64,000 nt of DNA from the NCBI GenBank assembly GCA_022036555.1, contig CM039137.1:5830319-5894318 (forward strand), given 5' to 3'. Of the stretch, positions 33,326 to 45,455 are shown in pieces. Position 1 is the stretch's first letter. Each line of letters starts with the position of its first letter. The translations under genes were made by a program, and so were the position numbers. The notes beneath the pieces are model-generated. The model saw nothing but the letters and a program-made list of their open reading frames with translations, had not been told where the DNA came from and did no database searches. Source of the stretch: Microstegium vimineum (Eukaryota > Streptophyta > Magnoliopsida > Poales > Poaceae).

Positions 33326-36300
33326 ATGGCAATCAACTGCAACATCCCTGCGGTAATTTCTTCTCTCCCTGCTCCGCACTCTGCAATTTCATCCTTTTTC
33401 ACTATTTCACAATTCCTCTCCTCCTCCTTTCTTCACTCTCTGAATCTAGGAAATGCGAGACAAAATAGTGATTCCTGTTGATCAAGCACACTTTTGTTGC
33501 TTGGGTCCAATGGGGAATGCCGATCCAACAAAAATCATCAATGCGGAAACCAACCGCGTCCCTTTCAGAGCCGAATATTTTGATCTAGGATTATGGACAA
33601 ACACCTTCCGTTCTTGGCCCAAACCCACCAAAGGATGGAAAAACTAGTATCTCAGAATGGTCAGATCACAACAAGTCTATTGATCAGAACGTAATATAGA
33701 TCAATGCATCAGATTGTCTCTTGCCGATATGGCCAAGAATGAAAATATGATGATTGCTGCTTCCTATTTCTGGTCTGATACAATGAATGCATTTCTATTC
33801 AGGCACAGACCAGCCACTCCCACACTTGCCGATGTGCACAAGCTTACCAGCCTTGATGTCTCCTCTACCGATAGTGTCGCTCCTTTCTAGAGGAAACCCG
33901 AACATCGGGTAACTACTCACAACATTGGTGGTTGGACTGGATATGTTCAAGAATACCAAAAGACCGGATCGATAGGCCAAAGGGAGCATGCCACCTTCCT
34001 GAATATGTGGTTGGAAAAGTTCATCTTCTGTGGTAGGACTGTCGGACCTACCAATATGTATCTTTCCACAGTAGAGCTTCTAGCCAACGGAGGTCTTCCT
34101 CTTGGCCGATATCTCCTTGGTTCAGTTTACCATCTCCTGCACCAGGTATCGGGAAAGTTGTTGCTAGGTGAACCCATCGGTAACCTCGGGGGCCCTTGGT
34201 GGTTTCTCAACATGTGGCTAAATGCCCATATGCATAAGTGTCTTCAATTCGATTTGTTTAGCCAACAAGTCCCAAGAGATCTGACTGAAGAGCATGTACT
34301 TGCCGATGATGAATCGGCAACCCATTCCCCTCTCAATTTCGGGGAAGCCATAATAGTGCTACCGGGAACCGATGCCAATGAGGGCCAACTTGGTATGTTT
34401 TTCCAGAGACTTTACTGTGGAATCCCTGCTGTGGAACGACTCTGGTGGACCTATGTTGATGAGGACAACCGATTTCCACTCTCCTTCAATCTCACCGATG
34501 GAAACATACCAGAGAACGAAAGAATCATGAAGGCCACCCTTATTCCTCGGGCCATTCCAGTTAATATCTTCGGGACTGGGAAGAACACCCGTCCATCCTA
34601 TGAATTTTACTATCCATCGGCAGCAGCAAGACAATTAGCATTTGGTCAACTGTCGATCAAATTCAGCTACGCCGATGTAATAAAACCAAGTGAAGTTATC
34701 TCTAGCGCTATGGACTGGAACAAGATCATCAACCTTTCTCCTCAGGCCGATACAACCAACCTTGATTTATCCTCTTGGGCGCCAACATCTTTTATTACTA
34801 AGTCATACAAATCCTGGTGGCAAGAGTGGAAAAATCAATTGTTTGCTACATCATCACATTACTATCGACACTTGATTGATGCCGATTACATTGTTCCAGA
34901 CGACGCATTAAGTTTACTTCCGATATCATTTTTCTTCTCATTATTTATTTTCAAATGCATTGGTAACTGATTTTCTATTAATAGACTGATGACCCAATTC
35001 CAAGCAAAAGCAATAGTGGTAGGACCTTCAAATTACGACTGATAAGTCCCATATCGGTGATCGGCAGTAGGGCTCCTTCATTGGCTACCCTTATGTTTGG
35101 AAAGGCACCCAAAGTCACCCTCAAACCTAAGTCCAAACAGACTGGGGTTGCTGCTACTCCATTGGCCGTTGCCGTTGTCCTGGCGCAAGCTTTCGAGGTA
35201 ACTGCGAACACATGGTGGATAAGTACCCATGGATGTTTACCTTTGATGATGAGTGATTGACCAACACGTGAGTGTTTCAGTTTGAGCGGCTTACCCTAAC
35301 CTCTGCGAAAGCAGGAATGTGTGCTTGTCTATCGGCTTGTGGTGTGCAGGTGTTATGCCTAGTGATAGTGGTCAATGGCGTGGAGAAGGTCGAGTAGAGG
35401 CTTGCTGTGCCGATGGACTGAGAGTGGTGAAGGGCGGAAGCGGGGCTCGGGCTGAGGGACCATGGGTGCCGGCGGACTAGCTGTGGTGGCTAATACTTGG
35501 CACCGGCGAGTGCGAGAAGACATGGAGGTAGACCGAGTCGACCAAGTCAAGATGGTGGACGCGCGAGTCGAGCGGAGGCTCAGGGGACTCGGAGTCCGAC
35601 CGGGCGAAGACAAGGTGGCTCGCGTCGAGTGGTTTGGTAGTTTGGGCCTCAAAACCATCCGCGTCGGTTTCCGAGTTTGGGCCGCAAAACTCGGGGTTCG
35701 TTAGTTGAGCCCAAAGCTACCGGTGGCGGGTTTCCTGGGTTTGGGCCTCAAAACCTAGGCGGAGCTTCCGAGGAAGCGGGGATGGCACGTGGCGGAATCC
35801 TGGAGGTTGCGTCGAGGCGACGACAACTCCTGGCAGGAAGCGGGGTCGTCCATTCAAATCGAGGAAGATATTTTCTGGAGCATGGACTGCAATGCTTAGG
35901 CTAGGTAGTTCACTCATGTACCTAGGGGGTCTTTGGGAAATAGCAAAGCCCCGTTAAATAGAGGATGAAGGGGTATCCTCATCCTCATCTCTTGCATTAC
36001 TCTTTCTCCCACCTTTCCCTAGGTTTTCCCTTCCCTAGTTTCTTCTTGCTTGAGATCCACCGCGTCACCGGTGTAAGAACTTGTGATTGTTGCGAGGAAT
36101 TGGAGGCCGTAACCTCTGTAAGCCATGGTGGCTTCGATTTTGTGATCGTGTCCTCATTTTGCTTGTGTTCTTCGCTTTTTGATTTTTGCTCCCTCTTTTC
36201 CCGAGATGATTTCTCTTTGTAGGGAGTAGCTCTTGCAAATCCATTTGAACCAAGTTGTTCGTATTCGTGAGGAGCATCTTTGCACTGAAAGAATCTCTCT

Positions 36301-38331
36301 CAAACCTCACGAGTGCGTAGATCGGGCATTTTCCTTGAGGAGTTCTTCGTTTTGCTCCGTTTTCCCCAAATCCAAGTATTCCCGTGAATCCTCTCCAAAT
36401 GGAGAGATGATTTCTTCGGGATAGCTCCCCAACTGTACAAGGATCATGCCTACAAACTTTGATTGCAGTTGGTGACCTTTTGGATCGGATTTGAAATGTT
36501 TCGGTGAAGAGAAAAACGGTTTTCGTGTTTCTGCGCTCTGTTCGAGGGCGTTGGACGCTCCGAGGGTTTTGCATCGAACGCTGGTACGTGCTGACGCCAG
36601 CGTCCATCGCTCGGCTTGTCAGCGTCTTTCGGTTTGGCGTCGGACGCTCTTCAGAGTCCGTCGCCCAGCGTCCATCGCGTCTTGTGCGCTGTGCAGTTTT
36701 GTTTTGCTTTCTGGAAGGCCGACGGACGATCTTCTCAGCGTCCGTCGCGCAGCGTCCGACGCCAATGGACGCTCACCCAAGCGTCCGTCGCCCAGCATCC
36801 GAAGTTCTTCTTTTTGCTTCTCCTCTGCAAGGATTTCTGGAAGGTCGATAGACGATCTCTCAGCGTCCGACGCCTAGCGTCCGTCGCCTCTGCTGCTCGC
36901 TGCGAGGTTCCGTTTTTGTCTCGGTTTGTCTCGTTGGTTTTGTAGCTAGCTCCGCTGTGTTCCTAGGGCCTCTCCTAGAACATCCACCCACTTGTGGGTC
37001 GTGAGCCTAGCTTGCTCTTTTGGGAAGTGTTTGAGACAAGGGTCAAGATCTTCCGAAAGGAATTTTTATTTGGCTCCCATTCACCCCCCCTCTGGTCGCC
37101 GTTTCCGGTCCTTCAGTAATAATCTTTATCTTACTTATGCCGATTACAAACTCTCATCGGTGATGTTCACTTAATTTTCAATTGCACAACACGCTCTCTT
37201 TTGTAGCCAACGAGATCATTGGCAGCCGTTCCGAATGTACAAGCTTCTCCAACTCCATCTGCCGATGCCTCCCAAGTGCAAAGATCGAAGCGCCCCAAGT
37301 GCCGCTCCTCGACAAAAACGCCCAAGGCCATTAACCCCAGTCATATCACCGGTTGCATCTCCCAAGCTCCTACCGATACACCAATACCGGAGCCAGCATC
37401 GGTACCCATCCCTGAGCAATTACAGGCTGAGATTCCTGACCAAGGGACAACACCATCGCCGCAAGGGCTAGCTGCAACAACAGAAACAACATCGGCATTG
37501 GCACTAGCATCAGCGCCAACTGTTCATCCTACCGAGGCGAGTTCATTGGCAACTATTGCCGATCTTGTAGACGCAACTAGGCCAGCCACTCTGTTAAGCC
37601 TGAGGCGAGAAACTGCTCTAAAGCAGGTATACCAACTGTTCATTATAAATTTTGCATGATACAAATTCCTAACTGACAAATTTTAATCCCCTTTCTTTTC
37701 AGGCCCAAGATTCTCCCAACAGCCTATTCTCCTTTGCCATCAATATTCCAGATGATGATGGAGAGGAAGAAAGTTCTGCTCCAGCCTCAGACATTGTATC
37801 GGCAGAAGTAAAGTATAAACTTGAAGCAATACTACTCTTACTGCAGCAAAACACATCCCAACTGGTCCAAGACTCCAACGTGGTAAGGATAGCCTTCAAA
37901 GAGATTCAGGGCCAACTCCCTGCCGATATCAAAGAAACACTCTTCCAAGCAGCGTATCTTGAGAGCCGACAACTCCAATATCAAAGAGCTTCACGCTGCA
38001 TTGCCGATAGAACAAGGACATCGGTCGTCTAGAAGCCTCTAGTACCGAACTTGAACAAGAGATTGTTTGTCTATTGGCACAGAAAGAAGAACTGCTAGCC
38101 GAGTTGAAAAAAGTAGATGAAGCTTTAAACTCGGCCAACCAGAAGAAAATCCAACTCCCTGCCATTGCTAAAGCCCTGCAACAAGAAAGGGATGCCGATG
38201 CTCGTGAAGCTCTTCTGCTAAGGAGAAAAATCAAACCAATTGAGAGTACTGCTGATGACGATGCTAGGGAGATAGAGGAAGCTGACCAAGTCCGCCTTTG
38301 TGCGATTTCATCTATTCAGCTTCTGCTGTAA
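33326..38331 (+). pseudogene. Antisense spliced gene of element E, plant mobile domain (PMD)-like protein
   Basis: Plus-strand gene inside minus-strand element E. Exon 1 33326-33352 (MAINCNIPA), donor GTAATT. Exon 2 from 33450 to ~34960 carries the PMD-like region (LGLWTNTFRSWP, FLNMWLEKFIFCG, LLANGGLPLGRYLLGSVYHLLHQ, GGPWWFLNMWLNAHM). This type is related to the aminotransferase-like/PMD proteins found both in host genes and in transposons. Later exons ~35057-35207, ~37200-37626 (Pro/Ala/Thr-rich) and 37703-38331 (coiled coil, KEELLAELKKVDEALNSANQKK). Broken by three in-frame stops (33645, near 33678 and near 33889), a frame change near 38030, and solo LTR F at the exon ~35207 donor. At least two of the stops look like Trp TGG codons turned to TAG/TGA. 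Function unknown; PMD proteins have been linked to silencing. Confidence 0.6.
35213..37115 (+). mobile_element. Solo LTR F (Copia-like), 1.9 kb, in element E
   Basis: TGCGAACAC...GGTCCTTCA flanked by GTAAC (35208-35212) and GTAAT (37116-37120). The right end has the ATTCACCCCCCCTCTGG motif common in Copia LTRs. The region 36540-36890 is a low-complexity stretch of GGACGC/AGCGTCC words, which makes long spurious ORFs in all frames. No internal retroelement genes. Copia assignment is by end motif only. Confidence 0.65.
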
Positions 38332-38460
38332 TTTATTGTATGTGAACCTGATGACCGACTCCCTTGTAATATAACATTAACACTTTTTCTACCGATGCTT
38401 TGTACAATGACTCCGTCATTGGTATTTATATTCAGATCACTCTATGCATCTATCCAGATA

Positions 38461-38820
38461 CTAGGATAATATTTTTAAATATTTACCATCAATCGCTCTG
38501 GAAAATGCAACTCCTTCGAGGGTTTCCAAAATATAAGCATTGCCAGGAAAAGACTGATTTATTCGAAGAGGACCTTCCCCATTAGGAGACCAATTTCCAA
38601 ACTTCAAACTTTTAGTCCCAATCGGTAAAATCAGTTTCCACACCAAATCACCATCGGTAAATTCTTTTACCTTCACCTTCTTGTTATACCATCTGGCAAC
38701 CATTTTCTTGTGCTCCTCGATACTAATTAGAGCTCTTAGCCTATGACCCGCTAGATCTTCTAACTCATCCTTCATAAGGATGTCATACTCATCGGCTGCT
38801 AATTGGTTTTGGAAAAACAA
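38461..38820 (-). pseudogene. Element E integrase C-terminal fragment
   Basis: About 115 residues with the gypsy integrase tail (RALISIEEHKKMVARWYNKKV, then DGDLVWKLILPIG, GPLRINQSF, and INGKYLK-like IDGKYLK). The catalytic core is missing: the coding sequence is joined at ~38815 to the protease-RT linker. No function possible. Confidence 0.8.
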
Positions 38821-39514
38821 TCTTTATATTCCTTTAACAAATCACTCAAGTATCGTTTACACTGGGAATCTAACTTAGCATTGATAAAAGTTGGCCTAAG
38901 CTTACTATCATCGCCGATGTCTATTTCTAGTAAATCATTGGCTGATGTGGACCCTTGTCCAAATTTTTTATCATTGGCGAACTGATCCATTAAACCTCTT
39001 CTTCAGAACCGAATGCTTGGATCGGCATAATACGGTAATCGACAACTTTAAGGAACTCCGTGTCCCAAGATTCACCCAATATGCACTTAGTCTGCTCATA
39101 GGTTTCTGATTCTGCCGATTCAACAATTGATGGGGCTTCACTTCGGACGACTTCAATCTTGTCCCCGACCCATTGTATGAGGCTTTGATGCATTGTGGAA
39201 GGAATAAAACAATTAGCATGGATCCAGTCCCTTCCCAGGAGCAAGTTGTAGGTACCTTTGCCGCTGATTATAAAAAGTGTTGTCGGCAAAGTTTTGTTGA
39301 CGATAGTTAACTCTACACAAACTGCTCCCATAGCTGGTGACACATTGCCTTCAAAATCCTTAAGCTTCATGTTCATCTTGACTAAATCTTGGTCACCTTT
39401 CCCAAGCTTTCTGAACATAAAATACGACATTATATTGATTGATGCCCCACCATCTACTAGCATCTTTGACACTGGCTGCCCATCGACTTTGCTTTTGACA
39501 AACAAAGCTCTCAA
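38799..39514 (-). pseudogene. Element E aspartic protease and pol linker
   Basis: Retropepsin-like domain (39514-38990): active site MLVDGGASINIMS and later YNLLLGRDWIHANC, the usual gypsy C-terminal motif. The linker (38990-38799) ends LLKEYKDCF, the segment just before RT in intact relatives. Here the next residues are integrase tail (NQLAADEY), so RT, RNase H and the integrase core have been deleted. The protease frame is open for 174 residues and looks intact, but a product could not support transposition. Confidence 0.8.
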
Positions 39515-39517
39515 ATG

Positions 39518-42500
39518 CTACCTTTCGTCATCGACAGGTTTTTCAAAGACAGCTGCCATTGGATCCAGAACTAACTGCGCCATCTCAGCAGTTTCTTCTT
39601 TAGCATCGGCAGGTGCCATGAATTCCATTGGTAACATAACAACCAAATTGACTTCCGCCGATGGACTCCTTTCCTGGCGCTTTGGCCTCCACTCCCAAAC
39701 TGGAGTTTTTTCTCTTGAAGCATTCTCATTGTAACACAAATTGCTCTGGCGTTCCCGTTGGACCCTCCTCCACTGAGTCTTTGTCAGGCCTTTGGGACAC
39801 CATTGAGGAAGCTTAGTCTTCTAAACAGGCTGATACTATTTTTCATTGCTGGTATCTGCATCATTCCTTATGTTTGGATCCCTAGAGAATATCTCTTCAT
39901 CGGGCACCCTTGCATTAGCCTTCTCTTCAAGCTCCTCTTGACGGATATGCTTGCCAAGCCTATCATGCACACTGAGCTTGCCCCCAGCTGATCATGTACT
40001 GATCCCTTTCCTCTGATCGGTCTAGCATAGCTTGATCCATGATCTTCAAAGCGAGACTTCTTTTCTGACGGATCGACAGGATAGTATCCATTGCATTCAG
40101 GACAATTATCGGCAGTGGGTAGCTTGATGCCTTCTTCCCAACAATGGACGAAGAAGGGACAGTTCCAATGATTTTTATGCCGATACCACTCTTGGCGTCT
40201 TTCTTCTTCCCGCTACCGATACTGTTCTTCTTGCAAACGCTCATATTCCTGTCGTGGCCTCCTGTGCGTGATTACAACACCATGTGATGCATGTCTTTGA
40301 GGCCTCCTGGCACTACTGTCTTCATCGGTAGTTCTTTTACCTGTTCTTCCATCGGCAAGCTTCTTTCCTTTCACATCATGCACAACTATCTGATGCTCGG
40401 GATCTACCGATGATTTTTTCTTGGCAACCTTTGATGTTAGTACCTTGACCTTTCTGCTAGTTTCCACCATATTATTCAGAAACGGATGCTGGTCGATCTT
40501 CATCGGCTTCTGGGCTTTAGAATTTTCAAATTTGATTCACCCGGACTCAATTTCTGATTGCAACTGCTGCCTAAAGACTTTGCAATCATTGGTACTATGT
40601 GAAGTTGCGGCATGCCATTTGCAATATCTGATTCTTCTAAGCTCTTCTGCCAATGGAATTTCCTGATTAGGCGACAGCTTGATCCACCCTTCTTGAAGTA
40701 ATAGGTCAAATATCCTATCGGCCTTGGTGATGTCAAAGGTGAACCATTCAGCTTCTTTCTGACCAAACGGACAGGATATTGTCTTCTTGTCTTTCACCCA
40801 TTCGGCTACGCCAATGTTTGGTTCTTCATCCGATTTAGAACTTTCCTCCTGTTCAATGAATGACACCTTCTTATTCCAAGTTTTTCTAGGCTCGAAAGCT
40901 TTAATTTCTTGATCGGCAACTCTTTGCACAAGATGGCTGAAAGGTCCTAGATGGCTAGAGGGGGGGGGGTGAATAGCCTAATAAAAAATCTACAAATCAC
41001 TAGAGCAAAAGGTTAGATAACACTTAAGCAAAGCTTTTTGCTCTAGCTCTACTTGGGGTGCAAAGCCACCTATCCAAAGCAATTCTAGTTAGCTAAGTGC
41101 TTGTCAATCAATAGCAAGAACCTAAAGCACTTAGCACAAGCTAGCAAGAACAACTAACAAGCTAACTAGAGAGCTAACTAAACAAGATATAAACAAGGTA
41201 AATACAAGAGAGGAGGTGATTGTTATACCGAAGCCTTGTGATGTATGGATGTCAATAGGATGAACCAATCACAATGAATACCAAAGAGTAGCCGGGAGAC
41301 AAGATGACAAACGATTTTTCTCCCGATGTTCACTTGGTTGCCACCAAGCTAGTCCCCGTTGTGTCGACTACTCAAATGGTGTTTTGGTGGCTAATTGGCA
41401 ATTCAAGCCAAGCCCACTACCCGAGCGCCACAAGAAACCACCCAAATGAGAGTAACTTAAAGACACGAGCAATCCACTAGAGTTACCCTTTGGCGCTCCG
41501 CCGAAGTGGGTACAAGCCCTCTCACAATCGATGAAGCCGGCCACGAACAATCACCAACACGTGCCGAAGCTTCTCCTCAATCGCCAAGCCATCTATGTGT
41601 TGGCAAACACCAAGAATAACAAGAAACCACGCGGCAATGACGATGACCAAGTGCCACTAAGATGCAATGCAATGATCAAAGCACTTGGATCACTCAAACT
41701 CTCACAAGAATGCAAATGAAGCAAAGAGAGATGAGTTGGGGGCTATCTCAAGCAAGCACAAGTGTATCAAATCAATGAGAGGTGCAAGAGTATGCTCCTT
41801 GAGCTGGCCAAAAACATATATATAACTTCACCACCGAGCTAAAAGTTTTTGCCCCTTTTCCTGCTTTCTGCGCCAGTCCGGATGCAAGATGCTCAGGGGT
41901 CCGGACCAACGCGCATGCGTCCGGACCCCCTACCGATTTGAATTCACCCATTGGCGCCCTTCTCTGTGCCTGTTGCGTGACTCCGGACGCAAGGAACGGT
42001 AGCGTCTGGACCCTACTTCTTCTGCGTCCGGACCCTCATCCAGAGAGAGTCCAGAGAGCGCAACTGCCCGGACACGCGCCCGGTGTCCTCGGTCCGGACC
42101 ATGCTTTGTGTCCAGACCCTCTGCTCTGAGAAGTCCACAGAGCTCCAACCTCCGGATGTTGCGTCCGGAGGCTTGCGTCCGGACGATGATCTGCGTCGGA
42201 ACCACCTGTCCAGAGAGGCCGAGGCTAGGGTATGCCTCAGATCGCATGTCCATTGGTCCGGACCGCACTTAGCTTGCGTCCGGACCCTGCGTCCGGAGCC
42301 CTTCTGGGTTCCAAACTGAGCCTCCTCTTCTTCTCCATGCTTCCAAGTGCTAACACCAAGTGTTCCAACCACTTAAGTTCTGTGTTAGCCTTTGACAATA
42401 TAGTTCATGGATTATATTTAGTTCTTTGTGTCACTTAGGTTCATTTTATATGGATGCAATGCAAACCTAGTGGCACATGATAACCGCAATCGACACGAGT

Positions 42501-44590
42501 TTTCCCTTCTTAATAGTACGGCTACCAATCCTAAAGGTTATCACACTCTCTAAAGTGTCTTGATCACTAAACCAAAAATGGCCCTATAGATATACCTTTG
42601 CCTTGGGTCCATTTTGTTTTTCTCTTTCTTCTTTTCCTTAGTCATGGAGCACTTGATCCATCATGATCTTTCATCTAGCTCCATGTACTAAGGTGAACCA
42701 CCCTATCTTAATCATTCACTTAGTTCAAGGGTTAGTCCATAGGTTTCATCAATTACTCAAAACCAAACAAGGTTTTTCAATGGCTTAAACTTTCAAATTC
42801 TTGGGATGTATATTTATCTCTGATGTGCGGTAGCAACCCCTGGAAAGCCAAATCCGCCAATTGCCGATCATCAAGCACCAAACTGTAGCACTTGTTCTTT
42901 ACATCTCGTAGTCTCTGCACGAAGTTTACCACCGATTCATCATTACGTCGTTTCAGCTTGACCAAACCGGTAATCCTCTTTTCATGAACGCCAGAGAAGA
43001 AGTATTTGTGAAACTGCTTCTCTAGATCGGCCCAAATAATCACATAATTTGGAGGAAGCGAGATAAACCATGTAAACGCTGATCCAGATAAAGATGATGA
43101 GAATAATCTTACCCTTAGTTCATCTCTGCTAGCTGCCTCCCCACATTGGATAATGAAGCGGTTGATGTGCTCCATTGTTGACGTGTCATCTTGGCCAGAA
43201 AACTTCGTGAAATCTGGCACCTTGTACCGATTTGGGAGAGGGATCAAGTCATATGCCTGAGGGTACGATGTCCAATAAGAGTACGTGTTGACCTTAGGTT
43301 TGATACCGAACTGCTCTTTCATCACTTCGGCAATTTTATCGGCCCAGTATGCATCCTGATCCTGCCGATGGATCGACTGGATATTAGCTGGATGGACTGA
43401 CTGATACGCCCCTTCTTGCCTTTGTGGCAAATAAGCTGACCCGATTGGCACAGGCGCAACACTACCTTGCTGAATACTATGCACCGGTTGTTTTACCGAT
43501 GTATAACCTTGGGCACCCACTGGGACATACTGCGGCATCGTATTCATCGGTTGGTGAATAGATGTTTCATTCTGAATATTCGCTGGGTAATGGTATTGTT
43601 GTGCTCCTGCTACTTGATATAAATATTGCGTCACTTGTTGAATCTGACCAGTCCATCCAGGATTATAAGCCATCGGCATATGATTTGCCGATAATTGATG
43701 GTTACCTAGCGCCTGTTGTTCCTGCACCTCGGAGTAATCAACAAATTGACTTCCTTGGTGTACTGACATCCCAGCCTAAGGATTTGCCATTGTCATATGA
43801 TGGTTCACAACTGCCATGTCTTGCTGCATTAGCAAAGAGCTTGTCGATGATTGCTCGTGTGGCACCTTAGGTAACACCATCTGAAGACTCCCTAGCGGTA
43901 CCTGCACATTTGGAGAAGACGTAGCATAATGTACTATTTGGTTCATCGGTTGTGCCGATATTGCCGATTCCATAGAGGCTTTTCCCGCTGCACTATTTCC
44001 TTGGATCAATTTAGCATCGGCAGATGAATCCGGAGGCATACCGTATCCCTACCAGCTAGCGGGAGTTGGTTGATTCTGGACTACATGTCCTGACATTGTC
44101 GATGCCACTGGATTGGTGTTCAACCGAACGATGCTTGCAGGGCTCGATCTTGGTGGTGTAGCTTCACCGGTAGAAGGATTCATAGGTTGGAAAGATATCA
44201 CTGGAGCCGCCGATGAAGTTGTGGCAGATGCCGATCCAGGTTGATGATACGCTAGACCAACATACTTGGGTGCCTATCCTTCCTTGAAAGATTGCATGAC
44301 ACCATTGTACACAGTATTGGACAACACATTGGAATGGCTAATCAATGCCTGATTTAATGCAGAATTAACCATATCTTGCAATTTACTAGGATTGGCGTCG
44401 AAAGTGACCTGCCGCGGCAACAACGGATCTTGCTTCTGGACGGCATCACTGCTCCTGTTTAACCTAAAGGATTTCAGATATAACTGCTTGTATTCCTCCA
44501 TAGCTTGCTCCATAGCTTGCCTCTGATCATCCTTCAGATCTGCTTCGGAGACTTCAATGAAGTTCCTTGGATTGAGTCAGTAGAATCACC
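39518..44590 (-). pseudogene. Element E gag, interrupted by solo LTR G
   Basis: Structural protein. The retrotransposon-gag domain is clear at 43769-42777 (FTKFSGQDDTSTMEHINRF, LFSSSLSGSAFTWFISLPP, VNFVQRLRDVKNKCYSL), preceded by a Gln/Pro/Tyr-rich N-terminal part (44513-43776, several frames). LTR G is inserted just after it. Beyond G the frame resumes at 40929 with the non-standard zinc-binding motif CKWHAATSHSTNDCKVF typical of this gag type, then a basic charged tail to 39518. Stops and frame changes make it non-functional. Confidence 0.8.
40938..42779 (-). mobile_element. Solo LTR G (Copia-like), 1.84 kb, in gag of E
   Basis: TGAAAGGTCC...GGTTTTTCA with TSD ATGGC (40933-40937 and 42780-42784). 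On the minus strand it ends GGCTATTCACCCCCCCCCTC...GGACCTTTCA, the counterpart of F's right end, so G is minus-oriented. A run of TCCGGAC words fills 41870-42300. Non-coding. Confidence 0.75.
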
Positions 44591-44618
44591 CATGATCATG
44601 ATCAAGAGATGTATCTAG

Positions 44619-44637
44619 GGTCCCACCAGGTGTGCCA
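44619..44637 (-). promoter_or_regulatory. Element E primer-binding site
   Basis: Minus strand TGGCACACCTGGTGGGACC, seven bases after the 5' LTR. A TTTTGGCAC..C..GTGGGAC-type site is common in plant gypsy elements. Confidence 0.65.
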
Positions 44638-44644
44638 AAAGAGG

Positions 44645-45455
44645 TGTTGACACAAAAAGCGTCGGATCTGTGAACACCTCGAGCTTATACCCGAATTTGA
44701 TATCCAAGGTGTGCCAGTCGATTTGACCAGTTAATCGACAAGGACGATAACTAGAACGAGATTGAACGAGACGACAACGATACGCCCGGACGTCAAAGCT
44801 CAACTTAATCAAAACGCGGAACTTGTGAAGGCGACGGAGGTCGTGTAGATGTAGCCCGTCGAGACATTGTAAGAACTCGTAGGTAAACTAGAACTAATGC
44901 GATAAAAGTAGATGCTGGAAAAGTAGATAAAAAGTAATAGATTTGTATTTGATTGATTGTCTTTTCTACACCGCTCCTGGGTACATATTTATACTCCGGT
45001 AAAAGGAGTTGTAAACAGACACGACTCATACCTAAACAAAACTCCTATTTTTAAGGAAATAAACGACTCGCACAAGAGTCGGACTCAAACTACAATAATA
45101 ATGCTAGCATAAAAACCACTAGTTTCCTTATCCGTCTTCCTTACGATGAAACCTTCCATCGGCAGATCCCCTCAATCCGCAACCTTCTTTTATTGTCATC
45201 GGCAGCTTTCTACTGACGTCAACCATCTTTCTGCATCCATCGGCAACATTTCTGATCGGCAATGTTTTCCTGTTTCCATCGGCAACACTTTCCGATCGGC
45301 AAATATCCCTCTTTTCATCTTCGACGCTTCTTCAATCTCCTGCTTCTATCGACAACCTGATAGCGGTATCATGATGCCGATAAGGAACAACAACCAACCT
45401 TCCACTGATCAGTGCATCCGGATCATATTGACACGTACAAAAAATGGTGTCAACA
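44645..45455 (-). repeat. Element E 5' LTR
   Basis: 811 bp, same length as the 3' copy, with ~30 differences. Minus-strand TATA box at plus 44986-44993. Confidence 0.9.

Larger units (their letters stand above)
32125..45455 (-). mobile_element. Element E: Ty3/gypsy retrotransposon lacking RT, with antisense gene
   Basis: Two 811-bp LTRs (32125-32935, 44645-45455) begin TGTTGACAC and end GTGTCAACA, flanked by ACTCA/ACTCC (one mismatch). On the minus strand: 5' LTR (right), primer-binding site, gag, protease, pol linker fused to the integrase C-terminus (RT, RNase H and most of integrase deleted at ~38815), 3' LTR (left). Between integrase tail and 3' LTR lies a plus-strand multi-exon gene. 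The LTRs differ at ~30 of 811 sites, mostly transitions. Two solo LTRs, F and G, are inserted in it. Confidence 0.85.

Noticed and set aside
36491..36945. ORFs of 109-128 residues in solo LTR F
   Set aside because: All three plus frames are open because of the repeated GCGTCC words; no domain and no promoter.
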